Shown piece after piece: positions 34,851 to 47,522 of a stretch of 64,000 bases of DNA. Within the stretch, counting starts at the first letter, position 1. Each line of letters opens with the position of its first letter. The notes under the pieces are model-generated. The model was given only the letters and a program-made list of their open reading frames with translations. It was not told where the DNA came from and did not search any database. The DNA is from Hordeum vulgare subsp. vulgare (lineage: Eukaryota > Streptophyta > Magnoliopsida > Poales > Poaceae), in the NCBI RefSeq assembly GCF_904849725.1, contig NC_058524.1, positions 511,856,263 to 511,920,262 of the forward strand, in the 5' to 3' direction. The position numbers and the translations under genes were made by a program.

Positions 34851-35695
34851 GCTTATAATGATCCTATTGTTCCTAGTGCTTACATTGAGAAACCACCTTT
34901 CCCTGTTAGAATAAAGGATCATTCTAAAGCTTCAACTGTGATACGTAGGGGCTACATTAGAACACCTACACCCCCTGAGCAAATTAGAGTTGAACCTAGC
35001 ATTGCTATTGTTAAAGATCTCCTGTCCGACAATGTTGATGGCCATGATATTTACCTCTGTGAAGATGCTCCTAGAATTGCTAAACCTCATGCTAGAGACA
35101 AACATAGGCGTGTTGTTGGCACGCCTGTTGTTTCTGTTGAGATAGGAGATCATTGTTATCATGGTTTATGTGACGTGGGTGCTAGTCTTAGTGCAATACC
35201 TCAATCTTTATATGATGAAATTAAAGAAGAGATTGCACCTGTCGAGATGGAACCTATTGATGTCACTATTCACGTTACCAATAGAGATACTATGTGCCCT
35301 TTGGGAATTGTTAGAGATGTTGAAGTCTTGTGTGGTAAAACTAAATATCCTGCTGATTTTCTCGTTCTTGCTACCACACAAGATAGCTTTTGGCCCATCA
35401 TATTTGGCAAAACTTTCCTGAATATTGCCAATGCTCATATTGACTGTGAGAAGAAAACTATCACTGTTGGCTTTTAAGGTGTGTCACATGAGTTCAATTT
35501 CTCCTAGTTTGGTAGACAACCTCATGAAAAGAAATTGTCTAGTAAGGATGAAATTATTTCTCTAGCTTCTATTGTTGTGCCTCCTACTGACCCTTTAGAG
35601 CAATATTTGCTTGAGCATGAAAATGATATGCATATGGATGAAAGGAATGAGATAGTAGAGTTATCTTTGAACAACATCCTATCCTTAAGAATAAT
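34851..35695 (+). pseudogene. Protease and linker of element D
   Basis: Continues the gag frame to TAA at 35475. It has EIGDHCYHGLCDVGASLSAI with the DVGAS active site and a FWPIIFGKTFLN block, where C has FCPIIFGRPFLN. A TAG follows near 35506, and a one-base loss near 35656 (GAGATAGTAG against GAGATAGATAG in C) shifts to the next frame. Protease-site residues are present, but the polyprotein is interrupted. Confidence 0.83.
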
Positions 35696-37534
35696 TTGCT
35701 TGTTGAACTGCTTGGAGATCGACCCCCACCAAAGGGTGATCCTGTGTTTGAGCTTAAGCAGTTACCTAATACTCTTAATTATGCTTATCTTGATGAAAAA
35801 GAGATATATCGTGTTATTATTAGTGCTAGCCTTTCAGAGCATGAAGAAAAGAAAATATTGAAAACTCTCAGAAAGCACCGTGTTGCTATTGGATATACTC
35901 TTGATGATCTTAAGGGCATTAGTCCCACTCTATGCGAGCAGAAAATTAAAACCGATCCTGATTCCAAACCATTTGCTCATCATCAATGGAGATTAAATCC
36001 TAAGATGAAAGAGGTAGTAAGAAAAGAAATACTAAAGCTCCTGGAAGTAGGTATTATCTATCATGTTGCTCATAGTGATTGGGTAAGTCCGGTGCATTGC
36101 GTCCCCAAGAAAGGAGGTATCACTGTTGTCCCTAATGATAAAGATGAATTGATCCCATAGAGGATTATTACTGGCTATAGGATGGTGATTGATTTTAGGA
36201 AATTGAATAAGGCCACTAGGAAAGATCATTACCCTTTGCCTTTTATTGACAAAATGCCAGAAAGATTGTCTAAACACACACACTTCTGCTTTCTAGATGG
36301 TTATTCTGGTTTCTCCCAAATACCTGTTGCACAATCTGATCACGAGAAAACCACTTTTACTTGCCCTTTCGGTACCTTTGCTTACACACGTATGCCTTTT
36401 GGCTTATGTAATGCACCTGCTACCTTTCAAAGATGTATGATGGCTATATTCTCTGACTTCTCTGAAAAGATTGTTGAGGTTTTCATGGATGACTTCTTCG
36501 TTTACGGGTCTTCTTTTGATGATTGCCTCAGCAACCTTGATCGAGTTTTGCAGAGATGTAAAGATACCAACCTTGTCTTGAATTGGGAGAAATGCCACTT
36601 TATGGTTAATGAAGCCATCGTCTTAGGACATAAAATTTCTGAAAGAGGTATTGAAGTCGATAAGGCTAAGGTTGATGTGATCGAGAAAATGCCATGCCCT
36701 ACGGATATCAAAGGTATAAGAAGTTTCCTTGGTCATATTGGTTTCTATAGAAGGTTCATTAAGGACTTTTCTAAGATTTCTAGGCCTCTTACCAATCTCT
36801 TGCAAAAGGATATTCCTTTTGTTTTTTATGATGATTGCGAGGAAGCCTTTGAAACACTTAAGAGGGCCTTGATAACTGCACCTATTGTTCAACCACCTGA
36901 TTGGAACTTACCTTTTGAAAATATGTGTGATGCTAGTGATTATGCTGGTGGTGTTGTTCTAGGACAAAGAGTTGATAAGAAGTTGAATGTTATTCACTAT
37001 GCTAGTAAAACTCTAGACAGCGCCCAAAGAAACTATGCTGCTACTGAAAAGGAATTTTTAGCAGTCTGATTTGCATGTGAAAAGTTCAGGTCTTACATTG
37101 TTGATTCCAAGGTTACTATTCACACTGATCATGTTGCTATTAAGTACCTCATGGAAAAGAAAGATGCTAGACCTAGACTTATCAGATGGGTTCTCTTGCT
37201 AAAAGAATTTGATTTGCATGTGGTTGATAGGAAGGGTGCTGAGAACCCCGTAGCAGATAACTTGTCTAGGTTGGAGAATGTTCTTGATGACCCACAACCT
37301 ATTGATGATAGCTTTCCTGATGAGCAATTGAATGTCATCAATGTTGCACGTAGTACACCGTTGTATGCTGATTATGCAAATTATATCGTTGCCAAATATA
37401 TACCACCTAGTTTCACATACCAGCAAAAGAAGAAATTATTCTTTGATATGAGACATTACTTTTGGGATGACCCTCACCTTTATAAAGAAGGAGTAGATGG
37501 TGTTATTAGACATTGTGTACCTGAGCATGAATAA
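35696..37534 (+). pseudogene. pol: Reverse transcriptase and RNase H of element D
   Basis: Motifs in order are [21 protein letters not shown] at 36158-36160 (CAT in C), [46 protein letters not shown] and the active site EVFMDDFFVYGSS. RNase H has [17 protein letters not shown], a TGA near 37067 and [16 protein letters not shown]. The last segment ends at TAA 37532-37534, where C has CAA. Apart from these stops the frame is close to C throughout. Confidence 0.87.
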
Positions 37535-38742
37535 GGACAGATCCTACAGAAGTGTCACTCCGAGGCTTACTCAGGACACCATGCGGGAGATAGAACTGCA
37601 CACAAGGTATTGCAATCACGTTTCTATTGGCCTACTTCTTCAAGGATGCCCGTAAGTTTGTCTTGTCTTCTGATGAATCTCAAAGAATAGGTAATATCAA
37701 TAAACGTCTGGAAATGCCTATGAATTTTTCACTTGCCATTGAACCATTTGATGTTTGGGGTTTTGATTACATGGGACCTTTTCCAAAGTCCTACAAGTAT
37801 ACTCATATCCTAGTCGTTGTTGATTACGTTACTAAGTGGGTAGAAGCTATCCCAACTAGTAGTGTTGATCACAACACCTCTATTAGGATGCTTAAGGAAG
37901 TTATTTTCCCTAGATTTGGAGTCCCTAGATATCTAATGACTGATGGTGGTTCACATTTCATTCATGGTGCTTTCTGTAAAACGCTTGCTAGGTATGATGT
38001 CAACCATAGAGTTGCATCTCTCTATCATCCTCAGTCAAGTGGTCAAGTAGAGCTAAGTAATAGAGAGATTAAACTAATTCTGCAAAAGACTGTCAATAGG
38101 TATTGAAAGAATTGGTCTAAGAAGCTTGATGATGCACTATGGGCTTATAAAACTGCTTATAAGAATCCCATGGGCATGTCGCCATAGAAAATGGTTTACG
38201 GTAAAGCATGTCATTTACCTATTGAGCTAGAGCATAAGGCTTATTGGGCAATCAAATAGCTCAACTTTGATTTCAAACTTGCTGGTGAGAAGAGGTTATT
38301 TGATATTAGCTCACTTGATGAATGGAGAGCTCAGGCATATGAAAATGCCAAGTTGTTCAAAGAAAAGGTTAAGAGGTGGCATGGTAAAAGGATACAAAAA
38401 CGTGAGTTCAATGTAGGTGATTATGTCTTGCTATACAATTCTCGTTTAAGATTTTTTGCAGGCAAGCTTCTCTCTAAATGGGAAGGTCCTTACATTGTTG
38501 AGGAAGTATATCGTTCCGGTGCCATCAAGATCAACAACACGGAAGGTAATTTTCCGAGAGTGGTAAATGGGCAAAGAATCAAGCATTATATCTCAGGTAC
38601 TCCCGTAAATGTTGAAAGCAATATTATTAATACCATAACTCCGGAGGAGTACATAAGAGATATTTATCAGCCTGTTTCAGACTCCAAAAACGAAGAGGTA
38701 TGTCATTTGGTAAGTAAACCGACTCCAAAACTTTTCCAGTAG
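37535..38742 (+). pseudogene. pol: Integrase of element D
   Basis: A base is missing near 37634, shifting the zinc-finger region. The Cys pair of the HHCC finger, CDECQR in C, reads SDESQR here, so both Cys ligands are lost. The core keeps [23 protein letters not shown] and [15 protein letters not shown], so the DDE residues remain. Stops at 38104 (TGA), near 38186 and near 38258 (TAG) follow, then KVKRWHGKRIQKREFNVGDY and the end KLFQ-TAG at 38742. Confidence 0.86.
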
Positions 38743-39025
38743 CAATTTTTCTCTGTTTTGGAATTTTTAGAAAAATAGAAAATTTAAAGTAGTCCGGAAA
38801 GCGCACGAGGAGGCGACAAACCTGCCAGGCGCGGCCTACCACCCTGGCCGTGCCTGGGGGGCTTGTGAGCATGTCGTGTGCCTCCCGGACTCCGTTTTCT
38901 TGCGGAGTACTCCTTTTGGTTGGGAAAATTCATTATAGATTCTCCCGAAAGGTTTGACCCTCGTATCGTGCAAATATCCTCTGTTTTCATTTCGAGACTG
39001 TTTTTGCCACAGATTTAGGGCAAAG
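38743..39025 (+). promoter_or_regulatory. LTR-like GC-rich hairpin block before the extra ORF of D
   Basis: Same position and pattern as 29421-29704 in C: GCCTGCCAGGCGCGG opposed by a CTGGGGGGCTTGTG arm, then an AT-rich stretch (TTCATTATAGATTC) ahead of the ORF. Confidence 0.35.
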
Positions 39026-39442
39026 ATGTCGTCTCAGGAATCTGTCGGGGAGAACGATCTCCCTCAAGTCTATAAAGAAGTAAATGTTTATCTGAAAAGA
39101 ATGGAGGTCATGGAAGCCAAGGAAAGGCTGCTTGAAGATACTAAGGGCAAAGGTAAGGAGGAGAATCCGGCGTTGGACGAAGGGCAATATGTGCTCAACA
39201 AGGAAGAAGCTGAGGAAGAGGATTTTCTCCAACCCTAGCTCCACCTTTTACCTCCATCCTTGATCGAGCTCTTGAGGTTATGTGAAATAACTCGTGTTCG
39301 TAATACTTATCTCACCCGTGAAGTTGTTTTGCTAGAGAAACATATCACAGAGCTCCAAGGTGTAAATCAAAGATTGATGGCCCTCTTGGAATCAAAAGAT
39401 AGGACAACTCCACCACCATCACCTTCGAAGGAAGACAACTAA
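39026..39442 (+). pseudogene. Extra ORF after pol in element D
   Basis: The frame from ATG 39026 (MSSQESVGEN) to TAA 39440-39442 has one in-frame TAG at 39236-39238. Before the stop it is acidic and Glu/Lys-rich (EAKERLLEDTKGKGKEENPA); after it, EVVLLEKHITELQGVNQRL looks like a coiled coil, and the end is TTPPPSPSKEDN. Only the Pro-rich tail clearly matches the C and A ORFs. Function unknown; no membrane segment. Confidence 0.6.
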
Positions 39443-40968
39443 GCACGGGTATGGGTAATCCCCTTGGCTTGTGCCAAGCTTGGGAGAGTTGCCCCGGTAT
39501 CGTATCACCATCACATCTTTTGCCTTTACCTTTTTCTTAGTTCGATCCTTTTTAGGTTTTATGTTTCTCTAGTAGAATAAAGTTCTTAGTGTTCTAGGCT
39601 TGAGTTTGGCTCTGTGCTACCCCCAATGTATTCGAGCTCGTGAGTCATATAATAAAGAGTGTTTTAGTTAAGGGCCTTGCTTCATGCCATGATCTAAAGA
39701 AAGAATAATAAGAGAACAAAAGCATGAAAGATCATGTAATGATCTTATGGGAAGTGATGGCTTCACATATAAAAGGAATGTTGATTGAAACTTGTTGAGG
39801 GTGGACAAACTTAGACCTTCGTCATTGCTGCAATTAATAGGAAGTAATAAAGGAGAGGTCCACATATAAATATATCATCTTGGGCACCATCTATGATTGT
39901 GAACACTCATTAAACTATTAAATGCTTAGAAGTAGATGTTGGACAAGGAAGACAACATAATGAATTATGTTTGCTTGGTTCCGAACAATGTTATATGACT
40001 AGAGATCGCTTAGCATGTGACGCTTGCTTCCACCTCATGTCAGCCAAAACTTCCGCACTAAGTAGAGATACTGCTTGTGCATCCATAAACCTTCAACCCA
40101 GTTTTGCCATGAGAGTCCACCATACCTACCTATGGATTGAATAAGATCCCTCAAGTAAGTTGTCATCGGTGCAAGCAATAAAAATTGCTCCCTAAATATG
40201 TAGGATCTATTAGTGTCTGGAAAATAAGCTTTGTACAAACCTGTGATGAGGAAGACATAAAAGCGACAGACTGCATAATAAAGTTCTTTATCACAGGAGG
40301 CAATATAAAGTGACGTTCCTTCACACTAAGAGGTCACACATCCAAACCTCAAAAGCGCATGACAACCTCTGCTTCCCTCTGCGAAGGGCCTATCTTGTAC
40401 CTTTACTTTTTGTCCTTAAAAGTGTCATGGTGATCGACACCAATTCCTTATTCTCGCATTTATCTTGGCTAACGTCATGTGCTAGAAAAAGATCTATATT
40501 CATATGTCAACTTGGAAGTAAGTATCCATGAATTATTATTGTTGACATTACCCTTGAGGTAAGTAGTTGGGAGGCGAAACTATAAGCCCATATATTTCTC
40601 TGTGTCCAACTTAAACTTTGATCTCATGAGTACCACTGAGTTTTAGCAATTGTAGAAGACGAAAGGATGATTGAGTATGTGGATTTGCTTTACAAGCTCT
40701 TATTTGGCTCTTTCCGACGTTATGATAAATTGCAATTGCTTCAATGACTAAAGGCTATTGGTTGTTAATTCTCAATAAGGTTCTTGACCCATACTTTACT
40801 TTGTGAAGGAATTGTCACTTTAGCATAAGAGTTTATATGATGTTGTTGTTGTTCTAATTATGATCATGATGCGTGCATGTCCGTATCTTGTTTTGTCGAC
40901 ACTTCTATCTCTAAACATATGGGCATTTTTTACTGATCTCGGTTTCCGCTTGAGGACAAGCAAGGTCT
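39443..40968 (+). other. 3' non-coding internal region of element D
   Basis: About 1.5 kb matching 84-1611 of A and 30227-31630 of C. No gene seen. Confidence 0.75.
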
Positions 40969-40982
40969 AAGCTTGGGGGAGT
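40969..40982 (+). promoter_or_regulatory. Polypurine tract of element D
   Basis: AAGCTTGGGGGAGT directly before the 3' LTR; the cleanest copy of this tract in the window. Confidence 0.85.
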
Positions 40983-42508
40983 TGATACGTCCATTTTGCA
41001 TCATGCTTTTATGTTGATATTTTTCTCTTTATGGGCTGTTATTACACATCACGGTACAATACTTAGGCCTTTTCTCTCTTATTTTATAAGGTTTACATGA
41101 AGAGGGAGAATGCCGGCAGCTGGAATCCTCGCTTGAAAAAGGAGCAAGTTTGAGATACCTATTCTGCACAACTCCAAAAGCCATGAAAATCAACGATTAA
41201 TTATTTTGGAATTTATAAAAAAATAGTGGATGGAAGAAGTACCAGAGGGGAGCCACGAGGAGGCCACAAGCCTGCCACGCGCGACCTACCCCCCTGGTCG
41301 CGCCTAGGTGGCTTGTGGACCCCCTATTGCCCCTCTGGCTCCCATATTTTGTTATAAGGAGGGTTTCGTTCCAGAAAAAATCAAGAGGAGGCTTTCGGGA
41401 GGAGTCGGCGCCGCCACGAGGCGGGACTTGAGCAGAACCAATCTCGATCTCCGACAGGGTCGTCCTACCAGGGAAACTTCCCTCCCGGAGGGGGAAATCG
41501 TCGCCATCGTCATCTCCAACACTCCTCTCATCAGAGGGGACTCATCACCATCAACATCTTCATCAGCACCATCTCATCTCCAAACCCTACTTCATCTCTT
41601 GTAACCAATCTCCGTCTCGCGACTCCGATTGGTACTTGTAAGGTTGCTAGTAGTGTTAATTACTCTTTGTAGTTGATGCTAGTTGGATTACTCGATGGAA
41701 GATTATATGTTCAGATCCTTGATGCTATTCAATACGTCGCTGGTCATGAACATAATTATGCTTTGTGAGTTGTCACTTTTGTTCCTGAGGACATGGGATA
41801 AGTCTTGATATAAGTAGTCTTGTGAATTTGGTATTCGTTCGATATTTTGATGCAATGTATGTTGTCTTTCCTCTAGTGGAGCTATGTGAACATCGACTAC
41901 ATGACACTTCACCATTATTTGGGCCTAGAGGAAGGCACTGGGAAGTAATAAGTAGATGATGGGTTGCTAGAGTGACAGAATCTTAAACCCTAGTTTATGC
42001 GTTGTTTCGTAAGGGGATGATTTGGATCCACTAGTTTAATGCTATGGTTAGACTTAGTCTTAATTCTTCTTTCGTAGTTGCGGATTCTTGCGAGAGGGGT
42101 TAATCATAAGTGGGATGTTTTTCCAAGTAAGGGCAGCATCCAAGCACCGGTCCACCCACATATCAAACTATCAAAGTAGCGAACACGAATCATAGGAACA
42201 AGATGAAAACTAGCTTGACAGAAATTCCCATGTGTCCTCGGGAGCCCTTGACTTCCTATAAGAGATTGCCCAGGCTTGTCCCTTGCTACAAAAGGGATTG
42301 GGCCACTTTGCTGCACCTTTGTTACTATTGTTACTTGCTACTTGCTACGAATCATCTTATCACATAACTTTCTGTTACCGATAATTTCAGTACTTGCAGA
42401 GAATACCTTCCTGAAAACCACTTGTCAGATCCTTCTGCTCCTCGTTGGGTTCAATACTCTTACTTATCGAAAGGACTACGATAGATCCCCTACACTTGTG
42501 GGTCATCA
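40983..42508 (+). repeat. 3' LTR of element D
   Basis: 1526 bp, TGATACGTCC to GGGTCATCA. Followed by the TSD ATGCT at 42509-42513 and then B sequence. Confidence 0.93.
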
Positions 42509-42513
42509 ATGCT

Positions 42514-42608
42514 AACATTGTTGTTGATCATCAAAGCTGCTAAAATCCTAAGATTAAGGAAATGCTAAGAATTGAAATACTAAAGATTCTGGAGGCAGGT
42601 ATAATTTA
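42514..42608 (+). pseudogene. Start of the RT region of element B
   Basis: B resumes after D with sequence matching C 26650-26735, such as the AATCCTAAGAT and GGAGGCAGGTAT blocks, and a stop TAA close to the start. It is cut at 42608 by element E. Confidence 0.7.
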
Positions 42609-42780
42609 GGGATTTTTATTTCTGTACCCTGGCTCGTTAATTCCACTCATTCATCCCGACGCTCTTAACTTTTGCTCACTTTTCCCCACTCCCTTGCCCG
42701 AAACCCTCAGAACTGGTCACAATGGACGTTGTCGTCGGGTCAATGGCTTGACCATTAACTCTCACTAGTGGGGCCGCATA
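42609..42780 (+). repeat. Left terminal inverted repeat of E
   Basis: Starts GGGATTTTTATTTCTGT. The shared block ACGCTCTTAACTTTTGCTCA (about 42659-42678) is found inverted near 50479-50498. Pairing is imperfect, roughly 80% by eye, and fades after about 170 bp. Confidence 0.85.
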
Positions 42781-42979
42781 GGGCGGAGTACACATTTTGA
42801 TCGTTACGTGGTAACCAGTGGGGTCGCAAAACTGACACTCACTTGAATCAGATCTAGTCGCTTCCGCGCCGCCCCCTCCGCCACCATCGTGCCGCCTCCG
42901 CCACACTCTTGTCGCCTCCGCCGCAGTCGTGCCGCCTCCACCGCATCTACCCTCTCTCCCAATCTAGGATTAGGAAGCG

Positions 42980-45880
42980 ATGTCGGGGGGCACCACGTCC
43001 GGCCCATCGACCGTGGAGATGATTGGGTCGAATCAGAGGCTGATAATTCATGGATTCCACCTGGGTAAGCATTGTTTTCCTCTCAAATTGGTTAGGAGAT
43101 CCGTAAATTAGGCTGTATTTGACCACCGTTGGCGTGAATGAGCGCAATTTATCTGAAAATTTTAGGCCTAACTGCGCCCTTTATCTTATTTCAAACGAAT
43201 AGGGTTGATCCTGCACTTGCTTTTTGGCTGGCGGTTAGAATGGAAACTAGAGAGCTGTGTGGAACTAAACCATATGTGATTTCTGGATTTTTCTATCCTA
43301 GTGGTAGAAACCACCGTTTCGTTCAAAGATTTCCGCGAGGCACTCTGTTGTGAGTATCCATGGAGCCCTGCCGATGTTGTTGAACTAAGATATTTCGACA
43401 GTACCGAGCAGAGATTTCTCCCATTAACTTGTGATGAGCATCTAGGATTGCTATTTAGTTTGAATGCTGACATCCGTTTCTGTGAAATCCATATCAGTGT
43501 GCTTCAGGCATGCAAACAACGTATCCCGAAGGGTATTCAGATATCATATGTCTCTGCTAATAGCGAGCGTCCTCGCACTCCTTGTAGGTCGAGACCAAGT
43601 AAACCTAGTGGTTCTGAAAGCCACAACATGTCGGCTGCCGCTAATTCTTCCACTTCTCCTCATCCTTATGCACCTGGTGTAGAAGTAGATGCGGAGCCTG
43701 ACGAGGAAGTGCCTCGACATGATGATGAGGATGAGATTTTATTCCATGAACTCGTAGATAGAGTCACTCAACATGTAGTGGAAGATGAATATGCAGTGGA
43801 GCCTAGCAGCCGTGCTAGATTTGATGACACTGATGATGAAGAGAGGAAGGAGAACATCGACTCCTTAGTTTTACAAAAATATGATAGTGAGGACATGCCA
43901 ACAATTGAGTGGAACAGGGAGAATCCTGACCTTACTCCAGGAACCATATTAGAATCGATGGTGGACTGTCGTAATGCAGTGACTACATATTGCATTGTCA
44001 CTGAAAACTCTTATGAGGTTGATAGGAGTGAGCCAGGAAGATTCACTGTTCATTGCCCTTATGATAGGTGTAGGTGGAGGTTGCATGCCTCCACTATGTG
44101 AAAGAGCAAATTGATTCAGGTATTACAACTGAATATTAATTGTACTATTTCTTAATTGTATTTGACATCATTTTTCATTTTGTTTCAGATAAAAAGCAAC
44201 CCACACGGGCACACTTGCCCACCTGGAGGGGGAGGGGGAAAGGACAAATCTAAGCTTGCATAGACTAGGTGGGTGGCAGATGCAATCTTGGATTGGGTGA
44301 GGGAAACACCAACAGTTGGTCCAACAACACTCCATGGGAAGCTATTTGAGAAGTACAAGATTAATGTACAATACATGAATATTTTATATGCTAAGGAAAG
44401 GGCTCTTGATAGGATTAATGGTCTATGGAATGAGAGTTTTCAGTTGCTTTACACCTTCAAAGCTGAAGTAGAGACGGCTAGTCGAGGTAGTGTTGTAGAG
44501 ATTGACAAGCATACATTTAAGTACATATTAGAAGGGAAGACAATGGAGAAGGAGGGCTTTTGTTTGTTTCAAGGCTTGCTGGAAGGGGTTTCTGAATGGT
44601 TGTAGGCCCTATTTGGCTATCGATGCGACTCCTTTGAATGGAAGATGGAGAGGTCAGCTAGCAGCAGCTTCTGCAGTTGATGGACACAACTGGCTATTCC
44701 CAGTTGCATTTGGTGTGTTGGAGGTAGAGAGTGAGGAGAGTTGGGTCTGGTTTCTGCAGCATTTGCGCAACATTATAGGTACTCCCTCAGGTTTAGTTAT
44801 ACACACAGATGCTTGCAAGGGTTTAGAAACTGCAGTAGAAATTGTATTCCCTGGAGTGGAACATAGGGAATGTATGCGCACCTAGCGCATAATTTTAAAA
44901 AGAAATTCAAAGGCAAAGTTTATGATGAGAATCTATGGCCAGCATCATACACATGCAACTTGAGGAAGCATGAGCACCATTTGAGAGTGTTGTATGCTCA
45001 TAATCCTTTGGTGAAGGAGTACATGGATGAACATCATGGAAAGCTGTGGTCAAGAAGCAAATTCAATGAAATCTGCAAAGTAGACCATGTGACCAAAAAC
45101 TAGTTGAGTGTTTCAATGCAAAGTTCAAGTCAGTGAAAGGGCTTTTGTTGTGGCAAGCATTTGATAAGATCAGGCAGATGATCATGGTAAAGATGGCTCT
45201 TCGTAAAAGAATTGCAAAAACATAATATGTTGGCCATCTTATGCTCCCATCTCTGATTAAGGCATTGCATGCCAAGGCAAGAGGACTAAGAATGAAATGC
45301 ATTCGACCGTCGACATACGAGGCTGAGGTGACATACACTGACAGTAAAAGTAGGGAATGGAGATATTCGGTGAACCATGCAACCAATGAATGCAGCTGTA
45401 GGCAATGGCAGACCCACGGGAAGCCATGCATACATGCCCTACATCTCATGACTGTTATTGGAGGTGAAGATGGTGAAGTTGATCAGTATTGCTCTGAATA
45501 TTTCTCTGTTGCCAAATTTAGGGTTGCTTATGCTGAAAATGTGCCTGCACTCTTGGGAAAAGACCAATGGAACATAGTAGACCGAGGGTTCAAACTCCAT
45601 TCTCCTGTACTGACTAGACCACCAGGAAGACCAAGGTAAAACAGGATAAGAGCTGGTGAAGAGGGTCGTGTAAAAAACCAGCGTAAGTGCAAAAGATGTG
45701 GTATCTTAGGGCATATTGCTAGGCGTTGTACCAATCCAGTTGATGCATCATTTGGAGAAAAGGAACAATGGGCAGCAGCAAATGCAGAGGAGCATGCAAC
45801 AGCAGAGGAGAATGCAACAAGTTTAGAGGATAATGCAGCAGCAGAGGAGAATGCAGCAAGTTTAGAGAATGAAGCAACTT
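42980..45880 (+). pseudogene. mudrA-like: MuDR-type transposase of element E
   Basis: Proposed exons are 42980-43064 (MSGGTTSGPS), 43302-44119 and 44189 onward. The phase fits at both introns (237 and 69 bp, GT...AG). Exon 2 has a PB1-like N-terminal region and an acidic linker. The catalytic part shows AIDATPLNGRWRGQL with the first Asp, VIHTDACKGLE with the second, and FNEICKVDH near the Glu region. A SWIM finger, CSCRQWQTHGKPCIHAL, and a CCHC knuckle, CKRCGILGHIARRC, follow, then an acidic repeated tail. Breaks: stops at 44099, near 44263, 45222 and 45636; a loss of about 10 bp near 44558; single-base losses near 44879 and 45101. Such proteins bind the TIRs and move the element. Confidence 0.88.
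44120..44188 (+). other. Putative intron 2 of the E transposase
   Basis: GTATTACAAC at the 5' end and TTTGTTTCAG at the 3' end, 69 bp. Removing it joins CAG to ATA in phase and restores the protein context ahead of the SNPHGHTC motif. Confidence 0.6.
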
Positions 45881-45889
45881 AAGTAGCTA

Positions 45890-46250
45890 TAAGAGAGGAG
45901 GAAGTTATTCTGTCTATAAGAGAGAAAAGACCTAGAGAGGAAGAAACTTCGGTTGAACCATCATGTGATGCGGAATTTGAAACCATGGCTTACGAAGGTT
46001 TTGCAGCTATAAGAGAGGAGGAAGTTATTTTGTCTGAAGTTCCTTTAAAGATTAGTGAGCCCACAGATGACCGTCAACTGGTCATCACTTGCTCGATCAG
46101 TCAAAGCTCAACAAAACTGCCACCACCAGAAGTGAAGATCAGAAGCAACAAGACAACGCTTTCGAAAGCACAAAATATCCCAGCCAGGGAAACCAGAAGC
46201 AAGACGGTTAACCCATCCCGGAACACAAGGAGCAAGGCAAACATTTGAAT
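45890..46250 (+). other. Duplicated tail region after the E transposase
   Basis: A block of about 33 bp, GCTATAAGAGAGGAGGAAGT plus TATT and the next bases, occurs twice, at about 45888-45920 and 46006-46038. The open frame 45985-46248 continues the acidic, Lys/Ser/Thr-rich style of the tail and ends in TRSKANI. It could be the last part of the transposase beyond the stop at 45880. Confidence 0.4.
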
Positions 46251-47174
46251 TTGAACTTGAATGCAAGTCATAAACTTTGGATAATTTGTAATAAGGATTA
46301 TGTCGTCAATTTGAAGTACTATGAAAACTTGTAAGGTGTAATAATTCTGTATGTAAACTTTGAATTTGAACTAGTGATGCAAACTTTGAATTTTAGGAAA
46401 ACTCTGAATTTAGATCAGAACCAACACTTCAATCCATTCCCGTGTGGTGTGAGTTGCACAGTTTGTTGAACTATTATAAATGTTAGGTGATCAACCCGAT
46501 CTCTTTTGCGCCTAGAAACTTGTAGTCATGAGAAATGTGCTCCAAATGAGCTCCCAAGCTAGGGTAAACGGCCCCATTTGTAATCAAGTTTTTTTTGGAC
46601 CAACTCCAAATGAGCCAAATATTTTTTACTTACACCAAATCAATCTATATAGTGTAGATTCGAAGAATCACTATTTATTGAATTAATCTTTCTATTTGTA
46701 CATTTTTTCCAAAAAAATACACTTTAATAGAAAAACCATTAAAAACACGTTTACAATATGAAAATGGAAAACTAATTTTATATCCTTCTTATTCACTTTG
46801 AAATCAAGCATTGGTGATTTTTTTGATTTTTTTTAATTTTCAAAAACCGAAGGGAAACCATACCTCCTCTCCTTGGTTTCTATGAAACTTTGTACATGAT
46901 AGCTCATATGTGTGAAGGTTTTTTCATGAAAATGTTCATAGATAAAGTTTATGATTTTTGGTTGGGAACATGTCACACAAGACAACATTGTGCGCAGGTT
47001 TCATAGTTTTTTGATTTTTTCAAATTAATGGTGCTCATTTTACCTCGATCGTGCCAGCTAGGGTTTTTCATGAAAATGACCATAGACCAAGTTTAGTATT
47101 TTTCCTCCTTAGTGTGTCTTATAAAACAATGAACGACGAAGGTTTCATATTTTTCGATTTTTTAAAAATTAGTT
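46250..47174. other. AT-rich non-coding spacer in E
   Basis: About 900 bp without a gene. It contains a degenerate direct repeat: TTTTTCATGAAAATG with related flanks at about 46918-47010 and 47074-47165. Confidence 0.5.
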
Positions 47175-47522
47175 ATGCTTAGTCAAAGTTTTCATAACCC
47201 CGTTGACCAGCTCAAAACCCCTCTAAACCCCACGGGGTTTCGCCTAATCCTAGCTCCCAACGTCAGCCGTCCGATCGTACCCTACCGCCAAGCGACAACC
47301 CTCAGATGTGGTCTTCTAGAAGTAATTCCGAGGGCAGGCTGCGAGCATGCTCCGCGTCGTTGGATCACATGGACGGCTCTGCATCGTTGGATCGTGGGGC
47401 GATCCGCGAGACTTGTTGGTTGTGCCTCCCCTTTGTTCGGGTACCCCCTACTCTGCTTCTTCTTCTCCGACGACGAGAGGAGCCACTCCACTGCTTCTTC
47501 CTCTCCGGTGACTTTGGGCGAT

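Larger units (their letters stand above)
22181..42508 (+). mobile_element. Athila-clade Gypsy retrotransposon D
   Basis: Flanked by ATGCT (22176-22180 and 42509-42513). Its 5' LTR is split by element C. Without C the element is 10,172 bp, nearly the same as C (10,151 bp). The order is LTR, Asp-tRNA PBS, gag, protease, RT, RNase H, integrase, extra ORF, non-coding region, PPT, LTR. It is a Sabrina/WHAM-like family member, with names uncertain. All coding parts are damaged. Confidence 0.92.
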
